In this document: in pieces, positions 1 to 9,100 of the stretch
Layout: every line of letters begins with the position of its first letter
How positions within the stretch are numbered: the first letter of the stretch is position 1
Origin: Tetmemena sp. SeJ-2015
Lineage: Eukaryota > Ciliophora > Spirotrichea > Sporadotrichida > Oxytrichidae
Reading direction: 5' to 3'
Length of the DNA: 17,806 nt
NCBI GenBank assembly: GCA_027382625.1
Contig: JAJKFJ010023671.1
Coordinates: 1-17,806, forward strand
Position numbers and translations under genes: made by a program
The notes under the pieces: model-generated
Databases searched by the model: none
What the model saw: the letters and a program-made list of their open reading frames with translations, nothing else
Told to the model about the DNA's origin: nothing

Positions 1-212
1 GAGTATAGTGCGCGCTGGCACTCTCAACATTTTTGCGATGGAGTTGATGTTGAGAACTGGCTATTACTACTGATAAGGGTGACTACATCCATACCTTAGA
101 GTCAAAATGAAACTGAGATAGGATGGAGCATGTAGTAATTTTTGAGTAATTTCGCGTTTGACTCGCATGATTATAAGTATTAATAAAGAAATTAATTATA
201 CACAACTTATTT
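1..212. other. Gene-free left edge, or tail of a + strand gene
   Basis: No gene is recognised. The stretch is less AT-rich than the other spacers. Under the ciliate code, + frame 1 is open from base 1 to a TGA at 358-360, so it could be the 3' end of a gene that starts left of the window, but it shows no known motif and the minus strand is also open here. A 9-bp inverted repeat (TCTCAACAT at 22-30, ATGTTGAGA at 47-55) could form a hairpin with a 16-base loop. Confidence 0.3.
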
Positions 213-1829
213 TCACTTTCTTATCATATTATGGGGTTTTGATTATATTGAACTAATTGGTATTGCCAACGCTTGGAGTTGCAGCCTTTAAGCTCCTAAG
301 TAAAGAGTTAACTTTTATATTCTAAGATCTATCTATAATAAATTTAAACAAATTACTTGAAAGTAAGAAAATATAATTATAGATTTATCTTCCTTCTCAC
401 TGAAGTTGAAGATTGTTATTCGTTGCTAATTCTAATTTAAGACAGATTTATTAAGCTTCCTCAAAGCATTAGGGGTATTTGCTATCTCGATGCTCTTTTC
501 ATTCTTTTGAATGGAATCTTGATGGCTGAGACCATCTTTGTCAGGGGATAGATTCATCGAGAGTCTCTTCCCATAAAGTCTCTGATTTATATCTAGTTTT
601 TGTTGTAAATTTAAATACTTCATTTTTGACATCTTGTTATGAATGAAATTAAATATTTCTTGCAATTTATGCTTGGGGATAAATTCTCCTCCGAGTTGTA
701 AATCGTTACCCTACTATATTGCAACTCCATGAGTAGGCTTAACGCTCTCCTTCATGTTCATAGACTCCTTCATTACTTCAATCTTTTGATTATCTTTAGA
801 GAATAGTTTATTGATCTCCACACTAAATTCTCGTTGTAAATACTCCACATTAGGATTCAACTGAGAAAGTTTGTTTTTAAGTTTCTTATTGGCTTCGCTT
901 TGCTTTACTTTAAGATAAAAATTAACTTGCATATGTTCAGGCCCATTATATCGAGTCCTTATATTGCTATATGCTATACTTGGCAAATAGTCTGCCTTGA
1001 CCCCCTTTACCTCTATTAAGTTGCCTTCAGTATCGTAAGTGTGATTTTTCTTAAGTAGCTCCTCTATGTGATTTCCAAACATGGAGTTTCCAGCAGGCCT
1101 CTTCTTATTAGGAGGCTCTTTAGTTGCCTTGCTCTATTTTTAGTCGACTCTTGATCTTAAGAAGTCTATGAAGTCCTCGCTTATGTCATCTTAAGGCAAG
1201 GCATTTTTCTTATCAAGTATTCTGTGAGTTAGTCTAGAAGAGTCCTCTGTGGCTTCTGATGTACCATTTTTACCTCTCTTTTTAACCATTCCCTTCATTT
1301 TAGAGACCTACCTTATCGATTCTCCTCCTGCATCTATTATGGACTGTGATCTTCTAAAACTCCTTGATTCTTGGCTTTTAAGGCGTTGCGAGGACTCCAA
1401 ATTTATAATAAATTTTACATCTCGTCCTAGTTTACAACTTATTTGCTATCTTGAACCTTCTAGAGTTGCGCGAAATTGTCCACTTCGCAAGGGATGGGCT
1501 CGATTTCATCATCCCATTCTTAAGTAAGCAAATAGTCGTCTACTTTAAAGTCAGGTCTCTAAATATCGAGCACTGCATTAAAGAAGGAGGTGTACATGCT
1601 GTTCTCAACTGCACGAGGCTTTGCCTGTTTATCCATAAATATTTTTATTAACTGACTCATTAAAATTATCCAGCTCCTTATTTTGAACGATCCTTTCAGT
1701 CAAGGAAAGGATGTACTCATATATTTTTTATGAAATTTGAAAAGAGTCTTTGGGCTAGAGAAGGCAAAATTGCTCGAAGGGAGAAGGGCCAGTTACTTCT
1801 TTTGTCTGTTTAGAAGTCTTCTTACTCAT
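213..1829 (-). CDS. Unrecognised hydrophilic protein, about 522 aa after removal of two IESs
   Basis: I do not recognise the family. The start is the ATG at 1829 (MSKKTSKQTKE), the first Met of a frame that stays protein-like; the first in-frame TGA is at 213-215. Two IESs (37 bp at 1629-1672, 11 bp at 1399-1415) must be removed, giving 523 codons. The product is charged, with Ser/Arg/Lys-rich middle parts, a segment around THGVAIQQGNDLQLGG (about 710-670) that looks conserved, and a Lys/Gln-rich, possibly coiled-coil part after it. No signal peptide or membrane segment is seen. TAA and TAG are read as Gln many times. The last 50 or so codons (about 360-213) are AT-rich and may not be genuine, so the true stop could lie earlier, near 360-430, if an undetected IES is present. 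The gene lies tandem to the next minus-strand gene with a 297-bp gap. Confidence 0.75.
1399..1415. other. IES, 11 bp, pointer AAATTT
   Basis: AAATTT occurs at 1399-1404 and 1410-1415. Removing 11 bp joins the frame upstream (ending DEMQNLE) to SSQRLKSQESRSF and on through MKGMVKKRGKNG with no TGA. An alternative repair, AGGTA repeats about 38 bp apart near 1230-1290, also restores a frame but leaves a less protein-like stretch. Confidence 0.75.
1629..1672. other. IES, 37 bp, pointer TGGATAA
   Basis: Minus-strand TGGATAA (TTATCCA on +) lies at 1629-1635 and 1666-1672. Excision of 37 AT-rich bases skips an in-frame TGA and joins VQNKELDK to QAKPRAVENSMY. A 7-bp pointer with the exact frame correction makes this a strong case. 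Confidence 0.85.
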
Positions 1830-2126
1830 TTTGATAAATTTATTTTCTTACTCTCTGCCAAGAATAAATTATCACCTCTTATTGTGGAAAAAGTATTTAA
1901 AAAGAAATCAGAAGGCCTATTAGAACGATATTTTGCCAAATTCATAAACTATAAATAGCTGAAGTGATAAGAATTTCCAAATTCAAGACATTATTAAACC
2001 AAATTTATTAAAAATATGCAATGTATTTAACTCAATAAAATATTTAGAGATGTAGTCAATAGTTTTCTAAATTAAATCTATAAGAGCCATTTAATTTTTA
2101 ATAGAGTGCTAATAAGATTTATCAAA
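1830..2126. other. Intergenic spacer
   Basis: AT-rich 297-bp gap between the 5' end of the 213-1829 gene and the stop of the next minus-strand gene. No gene, RNA or clear signal is seen. It should hold the promoter of the 213-1829 gene. Confidence 0.5.
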
Positions 2127-2229
2127 TCAAATAAATTAGTTTTTAAAAAAATATATAGTAGCCTCTATTTTTAATTTTGGAAACATTTAAGCCTTCCGCT
2201 TATCTTTGAATTAATTCTTTATTTGATTT
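2124..2229. repeat. 12-bp inverted repeat around the 3' end of the membrane-protein gene
   Basis: AAATCAAATAAA at 2124-2135 is the exact reverse complement of TTTATTTGATTT at 2218-2229. The arms lie 82 bp apart and flank the last codons and the stop. AT-rich sequence makes chance possible; a transcript 3'-end structure or a processing signal is conceivable. Confidence 0.4.
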
Positions 2230-5200
2230 AATTTTAGTTATAACTTTTATCCGACTGCTAGTGCGATTGTAAATAGAGATGTATATATTGTATTCATAAG
2301 GCCATAAGTTGCCTTGAGACCGAGAAGTTTGAGTGGCGCATGCTCTCCATCCATCTCTAGTCTCTCATTAATTGCATCAAGTTCTGCAATTACGTCATCT
2401 ATATATGATTATAAATAACTTATTCCTTATTAACTTTAATATTCTGAATGATGTGATTTCTTCTTCAGTGCATTTGTTCTTCATGTGGGAATTAAAGAAC
2501 TTCTAGAAAAGTTTGAGGTAGGGTCCGGAGTACTGATCCCCATTGAGCACTTTAGCAAGATTTATTCTAATAAATAGGAATGTCTGTTTAAATTTTATAA
2601 CTTGAAGTCTGTCATTAGTGAACTATGAATTTATAACGGCTCCTATTGCTAGCATTCCCAAAACAACAGTCAACACGCAGAAAACGTCATAAAGAATGTA
2701 AACTTGAGCAACCAGGGACAGTTTGAAACTCAATAAATCGAAAAATGATAAAAGTAGCACGATAAAATAATAATTTAATTGTCATTTTACACAATCCAAT
2801 TTTAAATTTAGGGTTTAATGAAAAAGAGATAGCCACCAAAGAAGACAGAGCAATAAATGAAAATTCTATTTAGATATTTTCTTCCAAAATCCATTACGCA
2901 CAGTCTTAGCATTAGCCAAGAGTGCACTGATTCCTTACAGCAAGTATTTATAGAAGGCAACACTCTATAATTTAATCCGACATTGCTTTTGAATGGATTA
3001 AGAAGTGCACTGCACCCTTTTGTCTAAGATAATTTAATTTAATTATTGTCATTAGCAGTCTTCTATAAAAGTCTACGAGTCCTGCTATCACAAATAGATA
3101 GTTAGGAACCGATATTGTAATGAGAAGTAAAAGTTCAAGTACTGCATAGAGAGCACCATCCCAATCGAATCCAAAAAATGCTCCTTAAGTTTAGTATCTA
3201 ACAAGATAAGGTATCAATATTTTTCCAAAACACACTAGAAAAGCAAGCGGTGCAACTCGAGGACAGTTAGCCTCTGAGAAAAGTGATAGCTCTCTTAGAA
3301 TATACTTGCCATTATGAAAGTAAAATAAAATATCATTGAAAATGGCAGGCTTACTTTCTATTGTTTGTTCATGATCTTCTCTCATCGTATGAAGACTAAA
3401 CATGTCATAGGCTCCTTAATTTAAGAAACACTGGTTTTAAATAATTTGGGTCAAATGATGCGAGCATAACTGATTTCTCTTTCAGGAGCTTTTTGTCTCT
3501 GGAAAGTTGCTTCTTGTAAGATGCTATAGTGAATATAAATTAAACAATTTGAATAATTTAGAATCCACTATCCTTAGCGAACAAGTTAGGATCTGTTAAT
3601 CTGAGTTTCATATTAAGTAATAACAGTTATAAGTTGATTTATTAGGGTCTTTGATTTCCTCAAAGATCCAGAACTTGAATTCCTTTTCTTCAACTTGGTT
3701 TCGCCAGAAAGCAGCATCAATTTCCTTTTCGATTGCAACGAAGCCAAGTGTAAGCCACTAATTAACCATCAAATCCTAGTTCACGTATGAGTCTTTTTGA
3801 ATAATTTTTTAATTAATTGAACAGCTTAGCACATCATTTTGAAGCGAGTGTTTGAGGAGTACCCATATCTCACTGCTATAATGAACGACCTTATTCCAAT
3901 TTATAAATTCAGAAACACGAACTACTCCCAAATCTCATTTTTTAAGAAGAAAAAATATCTCTTTTCATTTTCTAGAGTGTTGTAAGTTTAATATATGTAT
4001 ATAATTTATTATTCCCAAAACATCCCTCTAAGAGGAGTCTCTAGAGGTAAGAATTCATAGAATTTATTTATCCATAACAGCAGAATTACGATCGTAAATT
4101 AACAAAATAATTTAAAATGCTGCTTGAGTGTTCTAAACAACCAGACCTCTTTTAATTGATGTTCTAAACCAGAATTATTTAAAATACACTAAAATTATTC
4201 AGAAAGATAAAATAGAAAATTAATAATCTAGATTTATGGCCAATAGATTGCAAAGATTATTCTAACCTTATTAAACAACTATATTTTATTGTTTTAAATA
4301 ATAACTAAATTAATTGTAGCTATTTGATTAAATCATTTTTAGTATTGCATTAAACTGATCTATAAAAAGTTAATAACTAAGTCATATTTATTTGACCAGG
4401 TTTCTTACATTTTATTGAGATGATATAATTACCATTTTTGAATGTGATTCCTTAATAATGAAGAATTGCATGTTATTAGCTAGGTTAAAACTATCGAACA
4501 AGCCAATAATAAAGGCAGTTACGAAACCCAAATAAAAGTAGATGTAGTGATAACAGAATACTCTGATAAAGCGACCTATGTGAAATGAAACCATGAACTC
4601 ACTGATGTCTATCATCTTGTGTACAAGTTAGCCGCCAATCATTTTCGCTAAAAGCCCCATTGGCTTAGTTTCTTCTCCATCTTCAGGCATAATTTTAGTT
4701 TAGTTCTTCCCTAGGGCATTCCTCAACCTATTTAGATTGTGAAGTGAGTCTATATGAGTCTCAACTATTGGAGAATTATTAGATAGGACTGCTGAAGAGT
4801 TATCTTTCTCGTCTTGCTCCTATATACTTGAGTCCCAGTAGTCATCTCTCTCTTCTTGAGTTCTATCATCATTTATTTTATTAGTGTTTCTTTTCAAATT
4901 CGTTTCCCTTCCTTTTGAGTGTAGATCTATTTGTGTCCTGAAACTTTAGCCTATAAACAATTTATGATAAAGAAAATGCCATCAAAATCAATATCTGGTT
5001 AAGAAGTATTTTATTTCTAATGATTGACAGTGGTGACTTGCTTTCTCAGTTAAAGATTTTAAGGTTTATTGACTCTGAGTTTATTGCTAAGCTGATTTTC
5101 TTCGCTCTCTATCATATACTGAGTTGGATGTTTGCCTTAATTGCCCATTTCTTAATCAACAATATCAATCTCTTCTTACAATATTATAAGCATATAAGAT

Positions 5201-5497
5201 ATTCTTAGGTGTCTTCGAGAGCAGAGCCCTTTTTCTTTCCCGCTCTATTATTTGTTCTCTCTTCACCTGAAAATGTAGCCTGCTGGTGGTAAGTATCTTG
5301 GTTGTAGTTAGTCATAATTGAAGGATTTGCAGTTGCTTCAGTAATAAACTTATAGATTTTATATTTAAATAAGAAAATAATTCTAATTTTAAAATGACTT
5401 ATAATTTATTTTGATAAATGCCAAGACTTACTTTTGGCTTAGGATTTAATTTTTACTCTTCCTTGGTGGGAAGTGGCTTCTTAGGAAGTGCTTTCAT
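2127..5497 (-). CDS. Multipass membrane protein, about 900 aa after removal of ten IESs and one intron
   Basis: The joined product is a large membrane protein of a type I associate with hypotrich/oligohymenophorean genomes; its function is unknown to me. The start is the ATG at 5497 (MKALPKKPLPTKEEQ), the stop TGA at 2127-2129. An N-terminal region of about 240 hydrophilic residues is followed by HKMIDISEFMVSFHIGRF and a hydrophobic helix (about 4575-4500), a second helix ending LLLWINKFYEFLPLETPLRG (about 4110-4020), RSFIIAVRYGYSSNTRFKMM, a soluble segment, then helices near 3255-3195, 3150-3070, 2870-2820, 2715-2630 and 2305-2245. Conserved-looking soluble motifs are SVHSWLMLRLCVMDFGRKYL (about 2930-2875) and DDVIAELDAINERLEMDGE (about 2400-2345). 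About seven membrane segments in all. It is divergent from the kinase gene across a 610-bp gap. The exact C-terminus and the first intron are uncertain. Confidence 0.8.
2419..2431. other. IES, 7 bp, pointer AATAAG
   Basis: Minus-strand AATAAG lies at 2426-2431 and 2419-2424 with one base between. Removing 7 bp joins FRILKLIS to YLQSYIDDVIAELDAINE and avoids an in-frame TGA. One of the smallest elements here. Confidence 0.75.
2747..2767. other. IES, 14 bp, pointer TTTTATC
   Basis: The 7-bp repeat TTTTATC (minus) lies at 2761-2767 and 2747-2753. Excision of 14 bp joins NDNQIIILS to FFDLLSFKLSLVAQVY. The repeat is adjacent to a membrane-segment coding stretch. Confidence 0.75.
3006..3044. other. 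Near-zero IES, 5 bp (GTGCA tandem pair, or one AATTA of a triplet)
   Basis: The frame must shift by a 5-bp removal between LLMTIIKL and LLNPFKSNVGLNYR. Two tandem repeats fit: GTGCA twice at 3006-3015, giving LNYLRQKGALLNPF, or one of three AATTA units at 3030-3044, giving KLSQTKGCSALLNPF. I prefer the first. In either case the two pointer copies touch with nothing between them. Confidence 0.6.
3417..3447. other. IES, 25 bp, pointer AAATTA
   Basis: Minus-strand AAATTA lies at 3442-3447 and 3417-3422. Excision of 25 bp joins VMLASFDPNQ to GAYDMFSLHTMRED and corrects the frame. Confidence 0.8.
3611..3644. other. IES, 29 bp, pointer TAATA
   Basis: Minus-strand TAATA lies at 3640-3644 and 3611-3615. 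Removal of 29 bp skips an in-frame TGA and joins FEEIKDPN to MKLRLTDPNLFAKD. Confidence 0.8.
3797..3821. other. IES, 20 bp, pointer TTCAA
   Basis: Minus-strand TTCAA lies at 3817-3821 and 3797-3801. Removal of 20 bp joins RFKMMCQAVQ to KDSYVNQDLMVNQWLTLG. Confidence 0.8.
3926..4019. other. IES, 87 bp, pointer TTTGGGA
   Basis: The 7-bp minus-strand repeat TTTGGGA lies at 4013-4019 and 3926-3932. Excision of 87 very AT-rich bases joins ETPLRGMFWE to QFVFLNLQIGIRSFI. The length is a multiple of three, so the element is revealed by repeats and composition rather than by frame alone. Confidence 0.75.
4084..4432. other. Large IES, 271 bp (pointer AGAA) or 343 bp (pointer GTAATT)
   Basis: Coding sequence stops making sense after KESHSKMVI (about 4430) and resumes before LLLWINKFYEF. 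Two exact repairs exist. AGAA at 4402-4405 and 4131-4134 removes 271 bp and keeps KLFCQFTIVILLLW, a full-length membrane helix, which I prefer. GTAATT at 4427-4432 and 4084-4089 removes 343 bp but leaves only a short hydrophobic run. Inside lies another direct repeat, GTTTAGAACA (minus) at 4160-4169 and 4129-4138. The interior is AT-rich with no gene. Confidence 0.7.
4953..4971. other. IES, 14 bp, pointer TTTAT
   Basis: Minus-strand TTTAT lies at 4967-4971 and 4953-4957. Removal of 14 bp joins PDIDFDGIFFI to GQSFRTQIDLHSKGRE. Confidence 0.7.
5149..5207. other. IES, 53 bp, pointer TAAGAA with a third internal copy
   Basis: Minus-strand TAAGAA occurs three times: 5202-5207, 5173-5178 and 5149-5154. 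Using the outer pair removes 53 bp and joins KGSALEDTQE to MGNQGKHPTQYMIESEENQ. Using the first pair removes 29 bp and restores the same frame, so the true outer limit is not settled. Confidence 0.65.
5349..5431 (-). other. Possible 83-nt intron near the 5' end of the membrane-protein gene
   Basis: A strong donor GTAAGT begins at 5431 directly after NPKPK. An acceptor ending TATAAG at 5349 joins to FITEATANPSIMTNYNQD in the correct frame. The interior is AT-rich. Another acceptor, or an IES, is possible, and translation might instead start at the ATG at 5315. Confidence 0.45.
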
Positions 5498-6107
5498 TTT
5501 ATTTTGAGTATCTTAATCTGAAAGAGCTTGCGAATTAATTAAGAGATAATTTAATAAAGCTAAAGAAATATTTAAGTCTAAATCGCATCAAGTTAAATGA
5601 AGCTCTTAAAAAATTATATATCAAAGAAAATAGAAATTCTTAGGTGCTTAGATTACGCTAAATTGCTATTCTGCTAGATTCGGTAAGGTGGAATATCAAA
5701 TCTCAGGAGTGGCAAATAGAACCACCATTTGTCTATACTTGAAAATAGATAATTGAAAGTCATTTTATTATACAGCTTTTCTCGATTTAGGGCGGAGTAT
5801 TGAGCTAAAAATTATATAGAAAATAAAGTTTTAAAATAGAAAGCAAATCAGCCTATAATATTCAATAATTTCCAATTATTTTTAGTTTGATAAATAAATT
5901 GTATTATAGCTTTAAGGAAAGGATGCAAGTTGTCTGAAACTACTTATTTAATTTTGTAATCTTATTAAAAAACTTAGATAGAGAATCCGTTTGAATCTAA
6001 ATATATCTCATCTTTAAAAGTTCCAAATTTAATGAAATAATAAATATAACAAATTTTGAGTTATTTCGAGCGAATACACTAATTCAAATTTAAATTATTT
6101 AGGTAAA
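5498..6107. other. Divergent intergenic region
   Basis: A 610-bp gap between two genes transcribed away from each other; it should hold both promoters. No gene is recognised. A patch at about 5640-5720 is less AT-rich than its surroundings and could be an RNA gene or a conserved element, but no known fold is visible. An 8-bp inverted repeat (AAGAGCTT at 5522-5529, AAGCTCTT at 5600-5607) is present. The last 400 bp are strongly AT-rich. Confidence 0.4.
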
Positions 6108-9100
6108 ATGAAAAAGCAAGGAGCTCCATAGCAGCAACTGTAGGCTTCCATTCATCAGCCCTAGCATTAATTCTAGCAACAGTTTTCCCAGTTTTCTAAT
6201 TATCAGGCGTCAAATCCAGCCACGGGTCAATATCAAGCTCATCCCTCAGCCAAGCTTAACAATTATTAAAAAATTATGCATTTTTGTATTCGTTTTATAA
6301 ATTTTGTTCAGAGCTAGATTCACTAGCCAAACAAAAGATTAGGTATGCTCAGGAATATTCGTTCTTACTTATATTTTTAGATGTTTCTCCAAGTGATTAG
6401 TCTCAGAATAGCTAACTTAGCAGTGCTCATAGCGGAATGACTGGTCTTGCATTCGCCCCTGCCCCTCAATAGCAAAAGCTAAATTTTGGCAACTACAAAC
6501 TTATCTAGAATTATACTATATAATTAGTTTTAATTAGCAGCAGTAGTAGCAGAGCCACTCACCAATTATAACATCTTCAAAGTTCAACTAGCTGCTTTTT
6601 TAAAATAACCCAATGATAGGGGCTGATCACCAAAATGCGAACCCTCAACTCTCAAAGCAACAAAATCAAATGAGGAACCAGAACTTCTGCGTGGCGCCTC
6701 CTCAATCTTAAAATGAGCACTACACAAACATAAGCAACTCGCAGCAGTCGATTAATTCTAGCCAAATTTAAAACCAAAATTTAAATTCGAAGATCTTAGT
6801 ATAGAAAGCTAAGAATTAAAATCAAAGATAACCCTCAATATCAACTGGCTAGAGCAATTCTCATTAATTTATTATTTTACTTAAATAAAGAAAACCAAGG
6901 CCTTCAAATGATATAGCATTTCATTCAGCAGTAGCAACGAAACTCCCCCAACACTTCTATTCAATAAATGGGTGGTCAGCAAAACTATAAGAACGATTTC
7001 TAAGCAGATCAGTACCCAGATTAGTTGAAGTCCAAATAGCAACCCTAAGCCCAAATATCTAAGGTCTTAAGTCAGGTGAAGAATAGTAACTTAAGTAATT
7101 AAATTTCGCAAATCTAAGGCTAATAAAAAGTAGTAGCCAATCTTAAATAAAAGATCAGCAATCATAATAAGGAAAATAACAGCTCACTGGGTATAAATAC
7201 GAGTGGGGGAGATTTTGGAGATTTATATAAGGCTTAGAATTAAAACATGTCTTAGTTAGCAGGACAGAGGATGGAAGTATCGCCCGTACACATTCATTAT
7301 CATAATCACAATTATATCAAGGTCATCAATAAAAGCCCAACAAATGCAACTCAGCCAGGAAATAAAACTTCTAATAGAGGTACTAGCCAAGGGAATAAAA
7401 ACTAAAGTGACAATTTCTAAAGAAAGAAGTCAGTTAATTAAGACAAAGGTTCAAACCACACTACCCCAACGAATGTGAACTAGGGAAATGGGAAAAAGCT
7501 TTCGCTTGCCATTTCAAAGATTAATCAAGGTACCTAAAATCATCAGCATCAAGCCACTTCCTAAAGAAACTATAACGTACAACCTTCCTCTTCAAGAAGC
7601 GTAAACACAGTTTAAAAGTAGACCTTAGTTTCTCAAGTAGAATAGAACTTTGCTGAGCAATTATAGTAAAGGCTTTATCATCAGCAGTCTACTCAACAAA
7701 GCTCATTAGTTTTAGAGGACTCTATTGATGCTAGTATTGAAGTTTCTAAGAAAACTACTCAAAAGTAATCACCAACCAGGCCAAATGAATCTAAGTAAAA
7801 CATAATTAACCACTTAAAGAAGTATATCAAAATGAAGAAGAGCCATGATATCGATATCGGAAAATCTGATGAGATTATTAAGAACTTAAAAGAATGTAAG
7901 ATAATTTTAATGTGAGTCATGATATTTATAGTTCTCTTCTATTTGGAAAACAAGCAACTGATCAATATAGCTTAGCTAGAGCAAGATCCTTAAATGCTGA
8001 ACTAGTTAATTTCAGACATTATTAATCTAGACTTCAGTAAACTTCACTTGTCAAGACAACCTAGACTAGATAGTGAAGGCTCGTAGCAAAGAAGCAACTC
8101 AAATAACCCTTCACAACAGAAAATCTCTTAACCACGTGGTTCCATAAGCAGTAATAAGACGAGCAGAAGACAAGGAACGCCTGTTGCCCATCCTGTTCAT
8201 GGAAGTGGAAATTCAAATCAGACAGACTCCACTCTTAGTTCATCGATATCAAGTAAGGATTTTTTATTTTAAAATTGTTTAGACTTTAGTAATTTTAACA
8301 AGCGTCGTGGTTCAGTAATGAACGCCAGTGATGAAAAGTCTCCTGCCCTTGTGAAGCCCAGAGTGAGTTCTTAAGGAGGAAAGTCTGAAAATCCCTCCTA
8401 TGCTCCTGTAGCAACTATAAATTTGAATATAAATGGGAAAGTAAACAACATCAGCATCAATCCCATAGGTCTAGTTGGGAGCAATAACTAGATTATCGCA
8501 CCTAAAGTTCAATCTACTCTTGCAGGAAGTTAAAAACCTTTCTTACTCAATGATCCAAATCAGTAAAATTAAGCCTTGGCTTATAATCCTCAAAATGTTG
8601 GAGCAAGGAGAGGATCGGATGGATAAATAATTTAAAGGAGCAAAAATCAACCACTAGAATAGCAACCTTAAGTCAAATAAATGTAACAGACAGCATAGTA
8701 GCAAAGTATTCAGTAATAGCAACCTTATTTTGGCTAAAGAAGAGGCGGGAGTGCTGAATAAAAAAGAGAAGGCTCTAATATGAGGCAAGAAGCATAAATT
8801 GCAGCCTAAAATAGAGCTCAACAATAAGCTTTGCTAATGAAAAATGCAGCTGGGGATCAGAAAGACTTCACTCTTAATGAGGACATGATGGCAGACAGAG
8901 AAAAACTAATCAAAAGCATTAAATCGTTTATTAGAAAGAGAAATCAAATGCCACCTACGAGTTTAGAGTATTACAAATTCGTCAGAATTCTTGGGAAAGG
9001 AGCCTTCGGATAAGTAATGATGGGTATTCATAAGCTCACTGGAAAATACGTGGCTATTAAAGCGATCGATCTTAACTATATGAAGGATGATCTATAAAAT

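Noticed and set aside
1229..1291. AGGTA-bounded 38-bp IES in the leftmost gene
   Set aside because: It repairs the frame, but the 11-bp AAATTT IES at 1399-1415 does so with a much more protein-like sequence between and no second event needed.
5145..5175. GATT-bounded 13-bp IES joining VRRD to QEMGNQ in the membrane-protein gene
   Set aside because: It needs a different upstream exon frame with a TGA before it; the TAAGAA pair links the frame that is open back to the likely start.
6521..6537. TAATTAG 7-bp repeat as the pointer of a 10-bp IES
   Set aside because: It is longer than the chosen AATTA pointer, but removing 10 bp leaves the wrong frame for the Gln-rich stretch that follows.
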